Source of the DNA: Stercorarius parasiticus
Taxonomy: Eukaryota > Chordata > Aves > Charadriiformes > Stercorariidae
NCBI GenBank assembly: GCA_013396915.1
Contig: VWZL01000203.1
Span: 884,886 to 948,885, forward strand
Reading direction: 5' to 3'
DNA: 64,000 nucleotides
Under the pieces are notes generated by a model. The model searched no databases, was not told the origin of the DNA, and worked only from the letters and a program-made list of their open reading frames with translations. Numbering within the stretch: the stretch's first letter is position 1; each line of letters opens with the position of its first letter. This document shows positions 13,282 to 27,700 of the stretch, piece after piece. The translations under genes and the position numbers were made by a program.

Positions 13282-16132
13282 TCTATAATGCAATGGAAAG
13301 CTGAATTGTTTTATTTATAATTCAAATCCACGCAGCAGTAGAATCATGCAAACAATAGTGAACATGAAGTAAAAATATGACAAACAACAAAAATAAGATT
13401 CCAAGCCAGCTATCAACCTCAGTCAGACAATATACTTTATCAAAAGTATTCAGTGAAAAATCAGAAACATAAAGGCAAATGTTAACAGAAGCTCACACAT
13501 TATTCAGGAAGTATTCTTACTAAGAAGTTTCATTTCTTTAGGACTAACGAGACTGGGCACAAAAAGTCAGTGGGCGCAATTGTAAACAAGATAACTGTCT
13601 GAACTTTCTCTGCATAATGAAAAAGTGAACATTACAAAACAAACAAAAAAAAAGATGATTACATGAAGAATAAAATACTGAAAGAAGTACGAAAAATAAA
13701 AAGGGAAAGGCAAAGATCCCACCCCCAAACAAATTTACAGCAGCTGCCATTTATGATATAGCAAGCACGGCCTTTGTCTTTTGGGAAAGGTATACAAAGT
13801 GTTTTCTTATCTTTACTTGTGCATTAATTATTGCACTGAACTGCTTCCAAAGCATTTTTCACCTTGGATGACTTGACAAAAATTCTACCAAAATCAACAG
13901 TTATACTAAGTTGTTTCATATACTGTCTTTCTATTAGTACCCAACTAAATTTGCTATTAAAAGGTATATTCTGATTTCTCCATTATCTGTGAACTTTGTA
14001 GCATTTTTTATGACACTAAGATATCTTCTGTCCTAAGAACTTACTTTTCTCTCTAAACTTCAGGATTTTGCAAAATTATTTCTAAGAAAATGGTAATTTT
14101 TTCAAGATTCCCATCTGATGTATGGGAAAGACTCATATTATGATTCATTGCTACTACATTTTTCAATGTATGTTTTCCCTATTGGCAATTCTGAAATAGC
14201 CCCTCATTGGCAATAACCCTTTAAAAAAAAATATATTGATACAAACCAGCTTTTGAAATTGCTTTTCAAGCATCTGAAAAAGATCTATGATTTGACCCTA
14301 AGATTAAGAGCATAGGAAAATGAAGGCTGTGCTTATATTATAGGCAGCTATCCAGCACTCTGAGGAAGGCTGCAGGCACTGTAACTGAAACATTCAGGAT
14401 AGTAACCTTAAGAGAGCAGACAAAAAAGAGAAGGACAAAAATAAAGTGTGAATCAAACCCAGCAAGTTAGACTAGAAAAAGACGAATTTGCAATCGCATA
14501 TAAAATAGCACCTGACCATCCAGATAAATTTTTAGCAGAATATGTTTAATGTTACATCAACTCATGTCTCCTTTTTAACTGAAAATTATACCTGACAACT
14601 TCTATTCTCTCTCAATTTTTTAATTTTTTCTTTTTTTTTTTTAATGGCAGTAAATAGAAGCTTTCCTAAATCTCAGGTTCCCAATAGGCCTCTATAACCT
14701 GTGTGATCATACAACACGTTCTCTTGTATCTCAACTACTTTATGGCTGCCTTGACAATAAACACTAAACGCTGTCTCCTTTTTTCCAGACAAAATGGACC
14801 ACTGCAAAATGGACCCTAGGAAAGATAATACTTTCAGTAATTATGTACAGTTATGCTCAACAGATTTTTAATATTATTTTTATTAAAGAAACTATCAATT
14901 TGCAAAAATAAATTATGTGACGCTGTTGCGACTATGTCTAGAAAAAACTGAGCTTGATAATTTGGGCAAACTTCTTTTCAGAGGCTTTTAGGGGTGATCT
15001 TTCCTCTACCCCTTAACATCCCTCTTTACACTTTCTTTCCTAAAGTCCACATTTTGCAAAAAAGCAGATTCCAGGAAATGAAGTTACTTGTTTGGACACA
15101 ACTGCCAAAGCCACTTCCTGTACGCACTTGGCAGAAACACTTGGGTAAAAAAAGCCTTATGACATTTTTCAGTCTAACCATGATGGGCATTCCATTCAGC
15201 CACACAAAAACTCAATTTAGCCCAGAACTGTATGCCAGTGTTATATATTTGACTGCTCAAAGTATTACAGTCCAGTAATAATAAATACAGTTTTACATTT
15301 GTCAGGAAAAATAGCATCAAACAGGTTCCAAACAACAAATACACCGACTACTTCATCCATGACTTGATATTATTCCATTTTTGGTATTTTTCCTCTCTTC
15401 TCTCTGTACTGCCTAGCACGTGAGTGTATTGTAAAGAGTAAATTATCACAAGTCTGCAAAGAGACCATTGATTGGAACATGGTGTAACATAGTCATTGTT
15501 ATATTTGGCATTGACACTATTTACGCCTCACTTAGTAGCAGATAAAAAAGGGAAATTTTATGAGAAAGGGTCTATAACAAACACTTCAGCTCCTGTAACA
15601 GAAAAGCATCAAATACGTGATACTCATCAGATGAACTGAACAGGCTGTCAATGACTGAATCTTATTTTGTTGGACTTTTTGAACAGGTTTTTCACCAGGC
15701 CTTGGCCTGCATAATCACCATTATGACGAAGTTAAGTCTTTGACTGTAACAGCATAATTGTTGTAAACAAAGTGATTAGAACTATCTATAAAGTAAAAAG
15801 TAACCTGCTATTAATCTGGTTGCTTTGACTCCAGGCCAATCTGTTTATCTTAAAGACTAAAAAATTTGCCTAAGGGACCATAATTAAATATGCAGCAGTG
15901 TAAAATTGTAACTGTTCTTTCTATATCCCCCCTAATTTAATGAAGCTCCAGCTCAGGCTTTTAGTCTTCAGTTCTTTTTTTTGGGTAATAGCTAAATAAA
16001 GGGAGACATGCAGTCACTTCCCAACTACTGTTTTTTTTTATTGTACATGTCATTTCAAAGCACATATTGCTGTCTTTTCTGTGTAGCCATTCTCCAGTCA
16101 ATAATTCTCTTGGGTTCCCATTTTGTTCCCTA

Positions 16133-16328
16133 GTAATTCAGATCTTGCTTCCCTCCAACCTGTGGTCTCTCTCATTCCTCATCTCATTCCCAACTTCATC
16201 AGGAATATATCCTAAACTACACATACCTCTTGCCCCTTCCACCCTGTTTATCAAAAATAATTCCAATCCATCCCTGCCCTTCCCTTTTTACCCCTTCCAC
16301 ACCAATTTTCTCCTCCCACTGTTTAGAT
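16133..16328 (+). repeat. Pyrimidine-rich low-complexity tract
   Basis: The plus strand here is dominated by C and T with repeated CCCTTCC, CTCATTCC and CCTTTTTACCCC-like words, while the surrounding intron is rich in A and T. A chance open frame (16067-16330) covers it because pyrimidine runs contain few stop codons. On the KIF6 sense strand it is purine-rich, so it is not a polypyrimidine tract for splicing of that gene. Confidence 0.6.
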
Positions 16329-17060
16329 AGTCAAGTGTGAGGCTCCAAAACTATTGTAATATCAGTTACTGACACTGTCTATTCCTACTACAGTTTCCTG
16401 GCAGCCACGCTATTTTCAAAAGACAGACAAAAAACAGTATTCAGAAACACATTTGCTATTTGTAACCAGCACATGCTTCCACCAAACGGATCAAACAGAT
16501 TCCTGACATTTGAATGAAAGAAAGACCAGAAACAGAGTGTGAGAGAGAAAATAAAAGGGCTATTGTCTTTTTCACTTTTTCCTTTTTTTGAGTCCCCCTC
16601 CACTGCTTTAGACATTATCACAGAAATTTAAAACCCAGCATTAAAGTTACTTTACTCAAAAGACCAAGACAAGACCCAATTTACCCAAGCTTTTTTCACC
16701 TACACATAAATTCAATGATTTAATATTAAAAACTACAGCTATCAAGTTCACTTTTAGGAATACAGAAACATATATCTCTTCTCATAGTTGGCACTCTTCA
16801 ATCTATTTCTTCTATTCCTTCCTTCTAAAATCTGGAGAAAGCAGACTTGGAATAGTGTGGAAAGATAGTACTAGAAAGTTCTGGGGCACCTCACGAGGAG
16901 GCCAACAGAGAAGACACTTCTGAAACAATGGGCTGACTGCAGATCTTCCCTTTTGTAATAGATGCAACTTCTAGCCTTGTTACTTAAGGAGGCAAGTCCC
17001 AAAGGATGGACGTTTCTAGGCCAAGAGTTTCATTTCAGAAATATCTGCAAAGAAGAAATA

Positions 17061-17065
17061 CTGTA
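17061..17065. repeat. Target-site duplication, left copy
   Basis: The five bases CTGTA directly precede the LTR start and are repeated exactly after its end at 17646-17650. A 5-bp duplication is usual for ERVL-type and some other avian endogenous retrovirus LTRs. Confidence 0.85.
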
Positions 17066-17329
17066 TGTCATGGTTTCAGCTGGGATAGAGTTGACTTTCT
17101 TACTAGCAGCTGATATGGTGCTATGGTTTGGATTTGGGATGAAAATAGTGTTGGTAAAACACTAACAGTTTTGGTTGTTGCTAAGCAGTCAAGGCCTTTT
17201 CTGCTCCTCATACTGTCCCACCAGCAAGCAGCCTGGAAGGGCACAATAAATTGGGAGGAGACACAGCCAGGACAGCTGACCCCAACTGACCAAAGGGATA
17301 TTCCATACCATGTGACACCATGCTCAACG

Positions 17330-17336
17330 TATAAAG
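17330..17336 (+). promoter_or_regulatory. TATA box of the solo LTR
   Basis: TATAAAG lies about 265 bp into the LTR, at the expected U3 position upstream of where R would begin. If still active it would drive transcription rightward, antisense to KIF6. Activity is not shown by the sequence. Confidence 0.6.
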
Positions 17337-17513
17337 CTGGGGGAAGAAGGAAGGGGGAGACATTCGTAGTTACAGCATTTTGTCTTCTCAAATAACCATT
17401 ACGCATGATGGAGCTCTGTTTTCCTGGAGATGCCTGAACACCTGCCTGCCGATGGGAAGCGGGAATGAATTCTTTGGTTGGCTTTTCTTTTGTGTGGAGC
17501 TTTTGCTTTACTT

Positions 17514-17519
17514 ATTAAA
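17514..17519 (+). terminator. ATTAAA polyadenylation signal of the solo LTR
   Basis: ATTAAA in the context CTTATTAAACTGTC is the common variant polyadenylation hexamer, located about 130 bp before the LTR end and downstream of the TATA box, as in a working LTR. It acts on plus-strand transcripts only and so should not truncate KIF6. Confidence 0.6.
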
Positions 17520-17645
17520 CTGTCTCTATCTCAACCCATGAGTTTTCCTCACTTTTACTCCACTGATTCTCTCCCCCATCCCACTGGGGGAGATTGAGCA
17601 AGCAGCTGCATGGTCATAGCTACCAGCTGGGGTTAAACCACAACA

Positions 17646-17650
17646 CTGTA
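17646..17650. repeat. Target-site duplication, right copy
   Basis: CTGTA directly follows the LTR end and matches the left copy at 17061-17065 exactly. Confidence 0.85.
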
Positions 17651-20600
17651 GACCTGTGCCCATCACATATATGTAGAGACCACTTCTATTTAACAGACAA
17701 GCAGTGCCTTTTTACATCCAATTCAGTTTCTAAACACTTTAAAGCTGTAGCTCTATACAGCACTGTAGGAATCTAACCTAGGACAACAAATGCATGGAAC
17801 AGTGTAGCAAAATTCTTTATTTGAAAAAAGCCCTTTTCATTCATTGCTTGTCAGTCATAGATTAAAACATGCTTATTTATTTATAGTACGTACTCAAATG
17901 AGCTTGGAGTCTAAAAACCTACAAAGTTGTATTACAAACTACAGGAAAACTTCCTCTTCAAGAGTGGTACTCTAAGCTCTGAGGAGTTCTTCCCATTGTT
18001 TCCATAATGCTGCATAATAATTATCTGGATTGAAGTGGTTACGTTAAGTCTCATTTAAATGCCAATCTCAAAGAAGAATATGCCAAAATTTTTAATCAAA
18101 ACCAAACAGGACATATTCCAATATAGAGTCCTAACTGAACTCCATTCTATATGTTTTCATAAAGTTCAGAACCTGATATTAGGGCTATTTTACTCTGAAA
18201 AAGACCTTAAATTTTTTATATCCAGCTTTATTTAATCTTAAATTCACTCAAAGACATACCTAGGAACAACACACGAGAGCAACCTGCAATGATTCACGAG
18301 GGAAATTAGGCACAGGAAAGAGATCCTTTTGAGTTGACCTTGCCTCTTCGAACAGTAAGGATAGATGCATGAAAGTTCTAATTCACAAAGTATGAAAACA
18401 TTAAATGAATGTTCAATATGTGATATCATCCAACTGACATCATAGGCAAATAACAACATCCTTATACACACTTCCTCAGAGACTAAAACAGCATTAGTGG
18501 TTTACAGAAGCCCGGACAATAAATTCTGCTTGGTCATGCAATGACACAATGAGTCTTGTGACTGCCTTGGACCTATTCACTTTCTAAGCACTTACCCTTT
18601 TCCTTAGATTTATAGGCTATGCCCCCAAACTCAAGACTCCCCATAAGAGTGGGACATAAGATACCTTGTGCTATCCTCCTTAAGCCACATGGATGTTTTG
18701 ATCATCAGGCCTTGATGGGGCTGCAGCTGTTGTACCCAGAAAACGAGCATGTAAAAGATTAAGCTATAAATGTCAAAGTACTTATCATTTTAAATATGTA
18801 CATGTCCCTTCAGAAACCAGAAGGGGATTGGCCACATACATAATACAGAATTATCATAACAACTAAAAACTGGAAGAAATATTAAATCTTGTGCTTTAGC
18901 ACTTCAGCTAAACACTAAGTAATAGATATCAACAAGAGAGCAAACTGAACCACGAGTTATCATACACCAGTCTATGTTGGGGTTTTATACTTTCCTGTGA
19001 AGTATCTGGCCTTGGAACTGATGCAGCTCTTTCCAAGACTTCTCTTCGCAGGAGGGGGTGCTGCTGTCTCTTTTGGCAGTGGCACGGGAACGTGTCCTTA
19101 CAACATCCATGACTATTTCAATGTACTGCTATGATTTTTTTTTTTTAATTTATTTCAGAAATATAAGCCTCAGAAAAAATGAATTATTTCAGCAGTTTAG
19201 CAGTCAGAGGTGACAAGGACTTCATATGAAAAAACCCCAGAACAATTCCCTAGCACAGCACAGCTTTCTCTGTGCTGTGTTTACTACAAAAGAAGGTTTA
19301 GAAATTCTTAAGAAAAGGAAAAGAAAGTATAAAAAAGTTACAGAAGCTGTTAGAGCAATTTAAATATAAAGGGCTCCAATGAGATCTCCTGAAAATAGAC
19401 ACACAAATTTGGAGAATACATGAGGAAACTTATCAATCAGTATTAACACAAAGCCACAAATAACATCTTAGGGTATGTTCTCTTACTGCCTGTCCTCTGG
19501 AAGCAAATACATCGTAAACAAGGACTGGAAAATACATTTACTTTATTCTTGGCAAAAACAGATACACAGACACTTTCAAAGTGTCTTTTCTTTTCAAGAA
19601 AAGATTTTTATCATTTTGTCACTTTATCACTTGGAAGCATCCTGGATAATCTCCTCTGTATTATAAAAGGTTAGTTGCACATTGACTTCATTGTTTTAAA
19701 GACAGTGATTTTGAGAGAGAATTAAAGTTACCACTTCAAACTTTATTTTTATATCTCTTCCATTGAAATTTTAGATGCATCTAGTTTTATATGCATTTCA
19801 TATGATATAGCTTGCAAGTATTTTCTCTTTTAAATGATCACTGGGTTCTCATAATTGCAAAAGGAAAAAAAACAAGCCTGAAAATGTGAGCTAAACATAC
19901 TGTTAGAAAGTATAAACCAATGCAAGAGAAGGTAACATTAGAGTTGAAATGCTACAGCTCTTCATTAAAAATCCTGCATGAGTCTGCCTTTAAGTAGAGC
20001 ATAAATGAGATACATACATACTCTAAAGGATGCCAAGATATCAGTCTCACTTCTACAGTGAAAAGTTTTAAAGCCAAAGATTTAATAATCTTGAACTACT
20101 GATGTGATAAACCAGACTCTCTATCTTTCCATTCTCCATATTGAGACATAAATACGGAGAAACTGGTTTGATTTCTGTTGAGGAAAAGGCAAAAGAGAGA
20201 CAGTGTTTTCCTAAAATAATGTGCAAGTATAAATTATTAGTATTAAAGAAGTTAATCTCTCTGTTCAGATTTTTGGAAAGGTTTATTATTAGTTCCAGCA
20301 TGATAAATTGATGTTTAAAAAAGGCTTTTACCTCTACATAATAGAAAGCATAAAATGGCAGCAGAAAGCAGTAGTTACATTGTGATAGCCATTACAAAAT
20401 AAACTCAATAAGGTTTCAAACATGGCATCCAATATTAACGGCATCAGATTTTCAGATTACTTTTCAATATTAGTTTTGCCTAGAGCTGAACTTCAGAATA
20501 TATTTTGAGATTATCATTATTTGAAGGAATTACATAATTACAATAATCAGTAAAAAACCCCTAAGATAGTAACAGTAAACAAGTTCAGCAACAGGAAGAG

Positions 20601-23600
20601 GCAGCAGCAGTTCAAGGGCCAGGAGACAACCAAATGGAAAAGGCTTGAGATTATTACACTCAAGACATGATAAAGTAAAAGAGTGAGAATACTGATTACA
20701 GAATATGATGGAAAATTAGACTGATGATTAGGAAACTAGAAAAGACAGTACAAGATGAAATTTAGTTTTATTTGAATGCAGGTCTAGTAAAAGTATGCTG
20801 AAAATCAGGGAGGGGGCTCACACTACGAGTAGGACTTTTTGTACAAGTATTTGGCATAGCACCATTAACAACAGCAAAATTAACAACACCAAATGACTCA
20901 GTTATAGAAATCATATTAGCAGGAAAAACCGAAAAACAGGAAAACAGAACTACTAAATGGGAGATTAATCATAACCACTGTAATACAATACAAAAGTAGA
21001 CAGTCTAGAACTTGGTCATGACTAGCTTCCACCATTCACTGTATCGGAGTCAGATATCAGTGGCTGGAAGAAGAACTGGAATTCCTGCTAAATGCTTATC
21101 AACGTTAAATAATTTCTTTAGCCACACCATTTCTGTGACAGGAAAAGTGGCAATAATTACCATTCAAGGATGTTTGGTTGCACAAAAGTTTACAAAGAAC
21201 CACTTCAGCTCTTTGTATAATTCTGTGTACTCAGTCCAACTTTCAAATTTGCCTTACCTAAGGAAGTCTTAGATCAGCTCCTACCTGCCTCTAGGAATAA
21301 AGTGATTAAAGACAGTTTTCAAGGTAGGTCAGTAGATGGTTACAGCAGAGCATCTCAGCCACAGATTTGTAAGACCAGCCCGACAATGAAAAGCCGTAAG
21401 AGCTTTTATCTGATCTAGAAGTAAAATCTACCAAACTTACTGCATAACATCATGGAAAAGCGAGTATCACCTCAGCTCTAATTGAGGTGATCTCTAAGAG
21501 CTCATCTCCAATAATTTGTTTACTCTTTTCTTTCACACAAAAGTCAATAATGGTCCAAGTTTTCTTAAATTAACCTGGATACTACAGAATCCCATGCTAA
21601 CATTATGTTATTCTTTTAAAACTATTTTTCTGAACTTAGAACAGTGGCTGAAAATGAACAAAACAAAGGGAGAGTTACTAAACAGATGTTCCAGAGTTAA
21701 AACTGTAAAAGAAAAAAAGATGATGTATCAGAGATAAGTGAACTGTACAATGTTTGATTTTTTTCAGCAAAAGCATCCAAAACTTGAGAGCTCATTCTCA
21801 CTGAGGCAAAAAGTCATAGCTCCACTAGCTATGGAAAAATTGTACAATAACTGAAGCATGAAATTGGCCTGAAACATTTGTAAGAAACTTATCCTGTTAA
21901 AGGTATTGCAAATATCAGGAAAAAGTAGGAGTTTGTGGTATATTTCCAATAATTTCTAGTTTAGTTATATATTCAAATATGATGAGACTAGTCTCTCAAG
22001 ACAATATCTCTTTCTGTTAGGAACAGGATGTTAAAAGGCATTTTTTAGATTAAATACACAAGCAAAAGTGAAATAGAACTCTAGACTATTCTATTATTTA
22101 GCAGAATTAGTAGTATCTGCACTGAAATATCTAAAGATTAAGCTAATAGGAAGAGCTTTTAGTCTTTTGTATTACCCATAAGCATATGTAATGTGCATGT
22201 AGTGGCTCTATTAAAAGGCACTGTAGTCTCTTGGGACTGATGTTCATAACAGTAACAATATGGAAGAAGTTTCACAGATGCATTTGCCAAACCTAACAGT
22301 CAAGATACAAAGGAATTCAATCACCCTTCAAGTATGTAGAAACTTTCAGAAGCATATTTTACCTCTAAAATATCAGGAATTGAAGAGTTTCAGTCACAAA
22401 AACCAAAAACACCTTTAAGGAGTTAGCCTGAAGGATCCAATAGCATTTTTTAAACAGCCAAAATATGGCTAATGAATCGGGAAGCCAAAAAGATTTGAAA
22501 CAGTAGAGAACTTCCAGGGAACACTAGGTTACATTGCAGCAGACTAATCTGGATAAGAGAACAGTAAACTAGCATAAAAATACTGGAAAGTTTCCCCATC
22601 TAAACAGACTCAAGAGGAAGGCAGTAAAAACTGCCAAAAGGATCTTTAACAAGCTTCCAAACATACGTTCCACATCACAAGAGATTCCCAGCTGAGAAGT
22701 GGAAAGAAAGACATGATGAGCATCTTAGAAAAACCAGAAATCTTTTGTAAAACTAAATAAATGTGGAGAAGGAAAAAGCTGTTGATGGTCCTATAAGCAG
22801 TAAGTGGTTTTACATAATAGCATTTGCGATATATAAGATAATTAAGTTTCAACATCTCTGCAAAATTAATGAAGGTACTGTAATGATCCACGCCCCCCTC
22901 TCATTAAATTCTTACAACTTACAAAATCTGCCTTTGATGCTGCAAATGGAGACCTAGCTCCAAAAAGCAAAATCTGGGCTTCATCTCCTAAAAATAACTA
23001 TGATCGTATTTATAAACACTTAGTTAAGATGACAAAAATCCTAACACACAGGGCTTTATCATAGAATACCAATTGCAAGAGCTCACTTAACTTTAAATCT
23101 CACAACATGTATTTATATTTCTTTGTAATAAAGAATAGTCATCTGTTGCTGCTTACATAGATGTTTCTACAGAGCCTCAAGTTTCTTAACACATTCGGTT
23201 TTTACTGTTCACTAATGTCAGTGAGTTCAGTTCAATGTCATGGATTTCACTGATGCAAGACTCACAGTGGACTCACTGTGAATTCCAAAAAAATAAAGCT
23301 CTTGGAAGCAGTATAGATAGAAGAATAGATTTTGAAAAAAAATAACCCAAACAAACTGAAAAATAAACCCCAGAAGTTGGTTGAGTCTCCTACAAAATTC
23401 ATAGGGCTAGTCGTCTTGGTATTTTTTGCAATCAGTGTACTTTCAAAGAGAGTAATTTTGTTCCAGAAACTGCTTTGAATTTTAATTTTTACTTTTTGTT
23501 CATTTCACAGGATTAAAAAGGGAAGTAAAACTGTGAGACAGTCAGAGATAGCAAAATGTATAAAAGCACATAAGAAATTCAAAAATTCCCACAATTACAT

Positions 23601-24692
23601 GCTACGAAACATGTGCCTGAAGATAGACATGCATTCATATTTATGACATAAATTGGAGCCTTAGCAATACATCTTTTATCTGGTGACTTAAAATACCAGA
23701 AAATGACTTTGTTAAACTTATCAGAAGTAAAGCCCCATAAATTGTTCAAAAGCATATACTTGACTGTTAACTTCTGCTGAATTTATTTTGAAGGCTTTTT
23801 AAAATACCTAAATCCTAAGCAGTGAAACCTGATACTTCCTGCTTGGTCCTTAAACTTGGCAATAATAAAAATTTATTGTAGCAAATAATCACTCTATGTT
23901 ATAGAATGCTTAAGAAATTAGCAAAACAACACGTCTTACTTTAAATATTAGTTACAAAAGTTTAACAGTAGCAATGAAACATTCACTACATCTTACTAAG
24001 AGCTGGTAGAAGTTCAGCTGGAGAGCAAATGGAATATATACTTTTTCCTGGACCTGTAACAGAAAATGTAGCACATATACTTTCTTTTCTGACTAATGAG
24101 AAAGATCAACAGTAAGTCTGAACAACTCCCTAAATGCACCAGTGAGCTCTTTTGCTCACCAAATAGCAATAAAACGGGTACATATGTTTGTTGACAAAAG
24201 ATCTGTCATGAGCACAGTGCCAAGAGTCTGTCCCCAGATACCCCAAAGCACTACCGGACACAGAAAAGACTCCAAGAAACATACAGGTTTGCTAAGCACG
24301 TAATTTTTCTGGAGGGTTAAGACCTGCCTTTTTCTGAACTGAAGGACAGAGAAGAGATTCTGATGGAAAACCTCAGTCAATCCTTTCCATTAGGGAGCTT
24401 TCTGCGGGTTTTACAACAATAGAAGGAAGCTTTCCCCCCAAATTATTACATAAATATATAAAATAGCCAAGATAAATATTTTGAAAAGTCTTAACACAAG
24501 ATGAAAATATTTAGTTTTCAGAATTGAGTTGGTGTGTTATCATCACTAGTTTCCCGCTATTCATAATCACCATCTGTTTATAGAAACCATCTCTCACCTT
24601 TCGTTTTAAAGTCAGCTTGTCTGCCCTTCAGTAGGAATGCTCTTTTTGGTAAACGCTAGCACAGTGCTTGGCAAAACGCGATCTTAAACCCT

Positions 24693-24734
24693 AAATGGGA
24701 TACATAGCAGGTAAAATGGGATACATAGCAGATA
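24693..24734 (+). repeat. 21-bp tandem duplication
   Basis: AAATGGGATACATAGCAG starts at 24693 and again at 24714. The two 21-bp units differ at one base (GGTA versus GATA at the end). This looks like a young slippage duplication inside the intron. Confidence 0.9.
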
Positions 24735-27700
24735 AGTTCTTTACCAAACTCTCATAAAACCTCACAATTACTCAATGAGAGATAAAGGAAATGGCTAAAA
24801 ATGGTCAAAACACAATCCTAATAAAATCTTCTGTGAGACCAAAATAATCGCTCTCAAGCCCATCAGCATATACAACTATTTGAAGCTCTTACTAAGATCT
24901 ATTGTGTGCTTTGAATGTCACAATATTCACACTGTTTTCTGGTACCCAAACTGTTTATATTTCAGGAGAAAAACAAATCCAGCAGGAAGAAAAATGGTAT
25001 CATACATCTCTTACACTGACAGAATTACGCTAGAAGCAAGCAGCAGTCTGAGACCTATTTCAAAATAAGACTTATCTGTACAAAAGAAGCAATAGAATAT
25101 TACTATATTCTAGTAAAATAAATAAGTAAAATAAAACAAAATGTATATCACTCCAGTAACATATATGATGAAGTCTGACTTCTTGTTTTGCCAGGTTTGT
25201 TCATACTTTGATTTATCCTGAAACTACTAATTTGTAATAATTGACACCATCTCCCAAGAAAGACTATACGTAGTTCTACATTTGGATTTGGACTTCACAT
25301 TCAATATCTCTACCAGATATGAATTATGAATAAAACTAAAGCTGCAGTAGGGACTTTATGATGACCTAAATTATTGTATTTAAATTAAAAACGTTGAAGC
25401 ATTTCTAAAGTTCAGGTTATTATGCCAATAACTGATCTTCGCATTTTCTGGAGTGCTCATCTGAAACATAAAGTAAACTCATAGCCAGAGAGTTATGCCT
25501 GTTTCAGATTTATGAAAGATATTATGATGCAATAAATAACAGCAGCTACTGAGTATGGTAGAGTGTTTTGCTCACTTTTACTCATGTAGCTATGGATTTA
25601 TAATTTAGAATGTTCTGTGATTAAGATGGCTATTGAAAAGTAAGTTCTCCCTTTTCATGGTATAACACTTGGAATAAGATAAGAAGTTCTGGTCTGTTCA
25701 CTCTAAGCTAACTGTTTTATGCAATTTGTAAAACGTCCTCAGTGATGGGAGCTGGCTTGCCAAAATGTCAGCAGCAGGCAGCCTTCCACTGCTTCCAGGC
25801 AGCCTACCTACCACTGCCTCCTAAAAGAAGTCTTTTGGGATCCAAGAAAAACAACTCTATCAGCATGTTAACTGGTATGATTTTTAGCTGAATAATTCAA
25901 TGCTATGTAACCCAATGTCATCAGTGAAACCTAGGGCATTGCTAGGACACTACACTTATGTATTCCTCTGCTCTAATCATCACGGAGAACATCCTAATAC
26001 AGGCTGTAATATACACTGAAAAAAACACAATACAAAACATAGCAACAATCCACATGTCCGATTTCAGTCGTTCTTGTTAGGTCTTCCACTGGAATCAAAC
26101 CTCATGTTCAACAATATTTTACTAATTAAATTCTTTTGAATATGAGCCCTGATATTTAAGCAAGTAGTTAAAGACATAACTCTTCAGAAAAAATACCATT
26201 TAATCAACTCTTTACAACTTAGTACTTATTAGTAGTTGGAACATACAATACAGTGGTGCCCAAAGACCTAAGTGGAAATCAAATTTGGAGTGTCAGGCTT
26301 TCTTTCTCTTTGTGTTTGTAGAGTCATTACATTAAAGGCTGCTATTTTGAGTTTCAGGCATATGGGAGGTAGGGAAAAGATAGAATGTACAGGAAGGTAA
26401 ATACTACGATACGTCAAGCCTTTGAAGATATATTATATCCACTCAGTTTCTTCTGAGAGAACATACACGTTCAATGCAGGATGGACTTAAAAAAAATAAT
26501 AAAATCACAAGCATGCCTTTTATAGACACGTACAGTTGTAGAAGTCACTCATTCACCTTCCAAGTCAGCCTGCCATGGGACAAATTTGGTCCAGGAGTTG
26601 TTTTACTGCTGTGATGAGATCAGGATCAAAATTTTCCTCTAAACACAGATTATTACCTCATGCTTAGCAGTGAAACAGTAATGGCAGTTAGCGTCTGGAT
26701 AGGACAGACTAGAAACATCATTACCTATATCTTTCAATGCAGAAATGGCCCTAGATGATATGGGAGAAAATAGTGAAAATAAGCTTCACCATACAGAGAT
26801 AGCAGTTCTATGAGATAATACATTTTTTACCATACAGAGAAACAAACTTTGCCTGCACAAGTCTGCCTGTATTCTTACCATTCATCTACTTATCATAAAT
26901 TTAGCAGCATAAATTACTTTTTCTGACGAACTGGTTAACAGGTGAGTAAGTCTGAAGGTTTTATGATGTAAAAGCAGCAGCAAATGTAGCATGAAGATAA
27001 CAGAATGAAATTACTCTATTTTCTATCACAAAATGGTAAAGATCTGTTTCTGGGCAAACAAAGCTACATAACACATCAACTGCAAAATAAATGAAAGGTT
27101 CTAAATTAAATAATTCGTCTTTTAAGAAACTAATTATTAGCTAGACTTCCCCACAACTATTTCACTAAACTAAATATTTTTTCTGATACTTTCTGCTGAT
27201 TTCCTGGTTTAATTGTTTTCAGGATAAGGAAATGCGATAGATAGGAAAATGGAAAACACGTTAGAGACATGATCAGAGACACTAGAAATACCATTTTATA
27301 TTGCATTAAACCAGGTTGATTTTACAGTTGAGAGAACAGAATTAAAAAAAGAAAGCTTGCAAACTAACTAAATTGTTAAAATATTTCAAATATGATATAG
27401 CCTACATCCTGTAAATTGAAATCTTCATAAATGAAGTAAGGTATGCAAAGTGTTTAATGATGAAGAATAGCTTTAATATTACAGTAAAGGTTCTACTTGG
27501 AAGTTCAACCCTGGCTCAGGCCCAAGCCCCTTCACACATCTTCAGCAAATTTTTAATGTCTATAGACAAAAAGACGTATGTATACAGTTCAGGTGGATTT
27601 TGAAAGGAATGGATAACTTTATAATTATGAATATTATTTGCAGGTTTGCAATATGTGAAAAATGAGGCTCTGTGATCGAGTGAGAAAGACACCTCACTTC

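Larger units (their letters stand above)
17066..17645 (+). mobile_element. Solo LTR of an avian endogenous retrovirus
   Basis: This 580-bp element begins TGTCATGGTTT and ends AAACCACAACA, the TG...CA ends of a retroviral LTR with an imperfect terminal inverted repeat. It is flanked by a perfect 5-bp duplication (CTGTA). Inside, in the expected order on the plus strand, are a TATA box (TATAAAG, 17330-17336) and an ATTAAA polyadenylation signal (17514-17519) before a U5-like end. The whole sequence looks like the LTR family widely scattered in bird genomes. No internal retroviral coding region lies beside it, so it is a solo LTR left by recombination between two LTRs. Open frames inside it are chance ones. 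It is antisense to KIF6. The family name is not assigned. Confidence 0.93.

Noticed and set aside
17068..17406. 112-codon minus-strand and 90-codon plus-strand frames
   Set aside because: Both lie inside the solo LTR, which is non-coding.
26572..26660. Minus-strand stretch of about 30 codons with a coding look (EENFDPDLITAVKQLLDQI)
   Set aside because: It is closed by stops on both sides, lacks splice signals in the right frame, and does not match the missing KIF6 exons. Most likely a remnant of an old repeat or chance.
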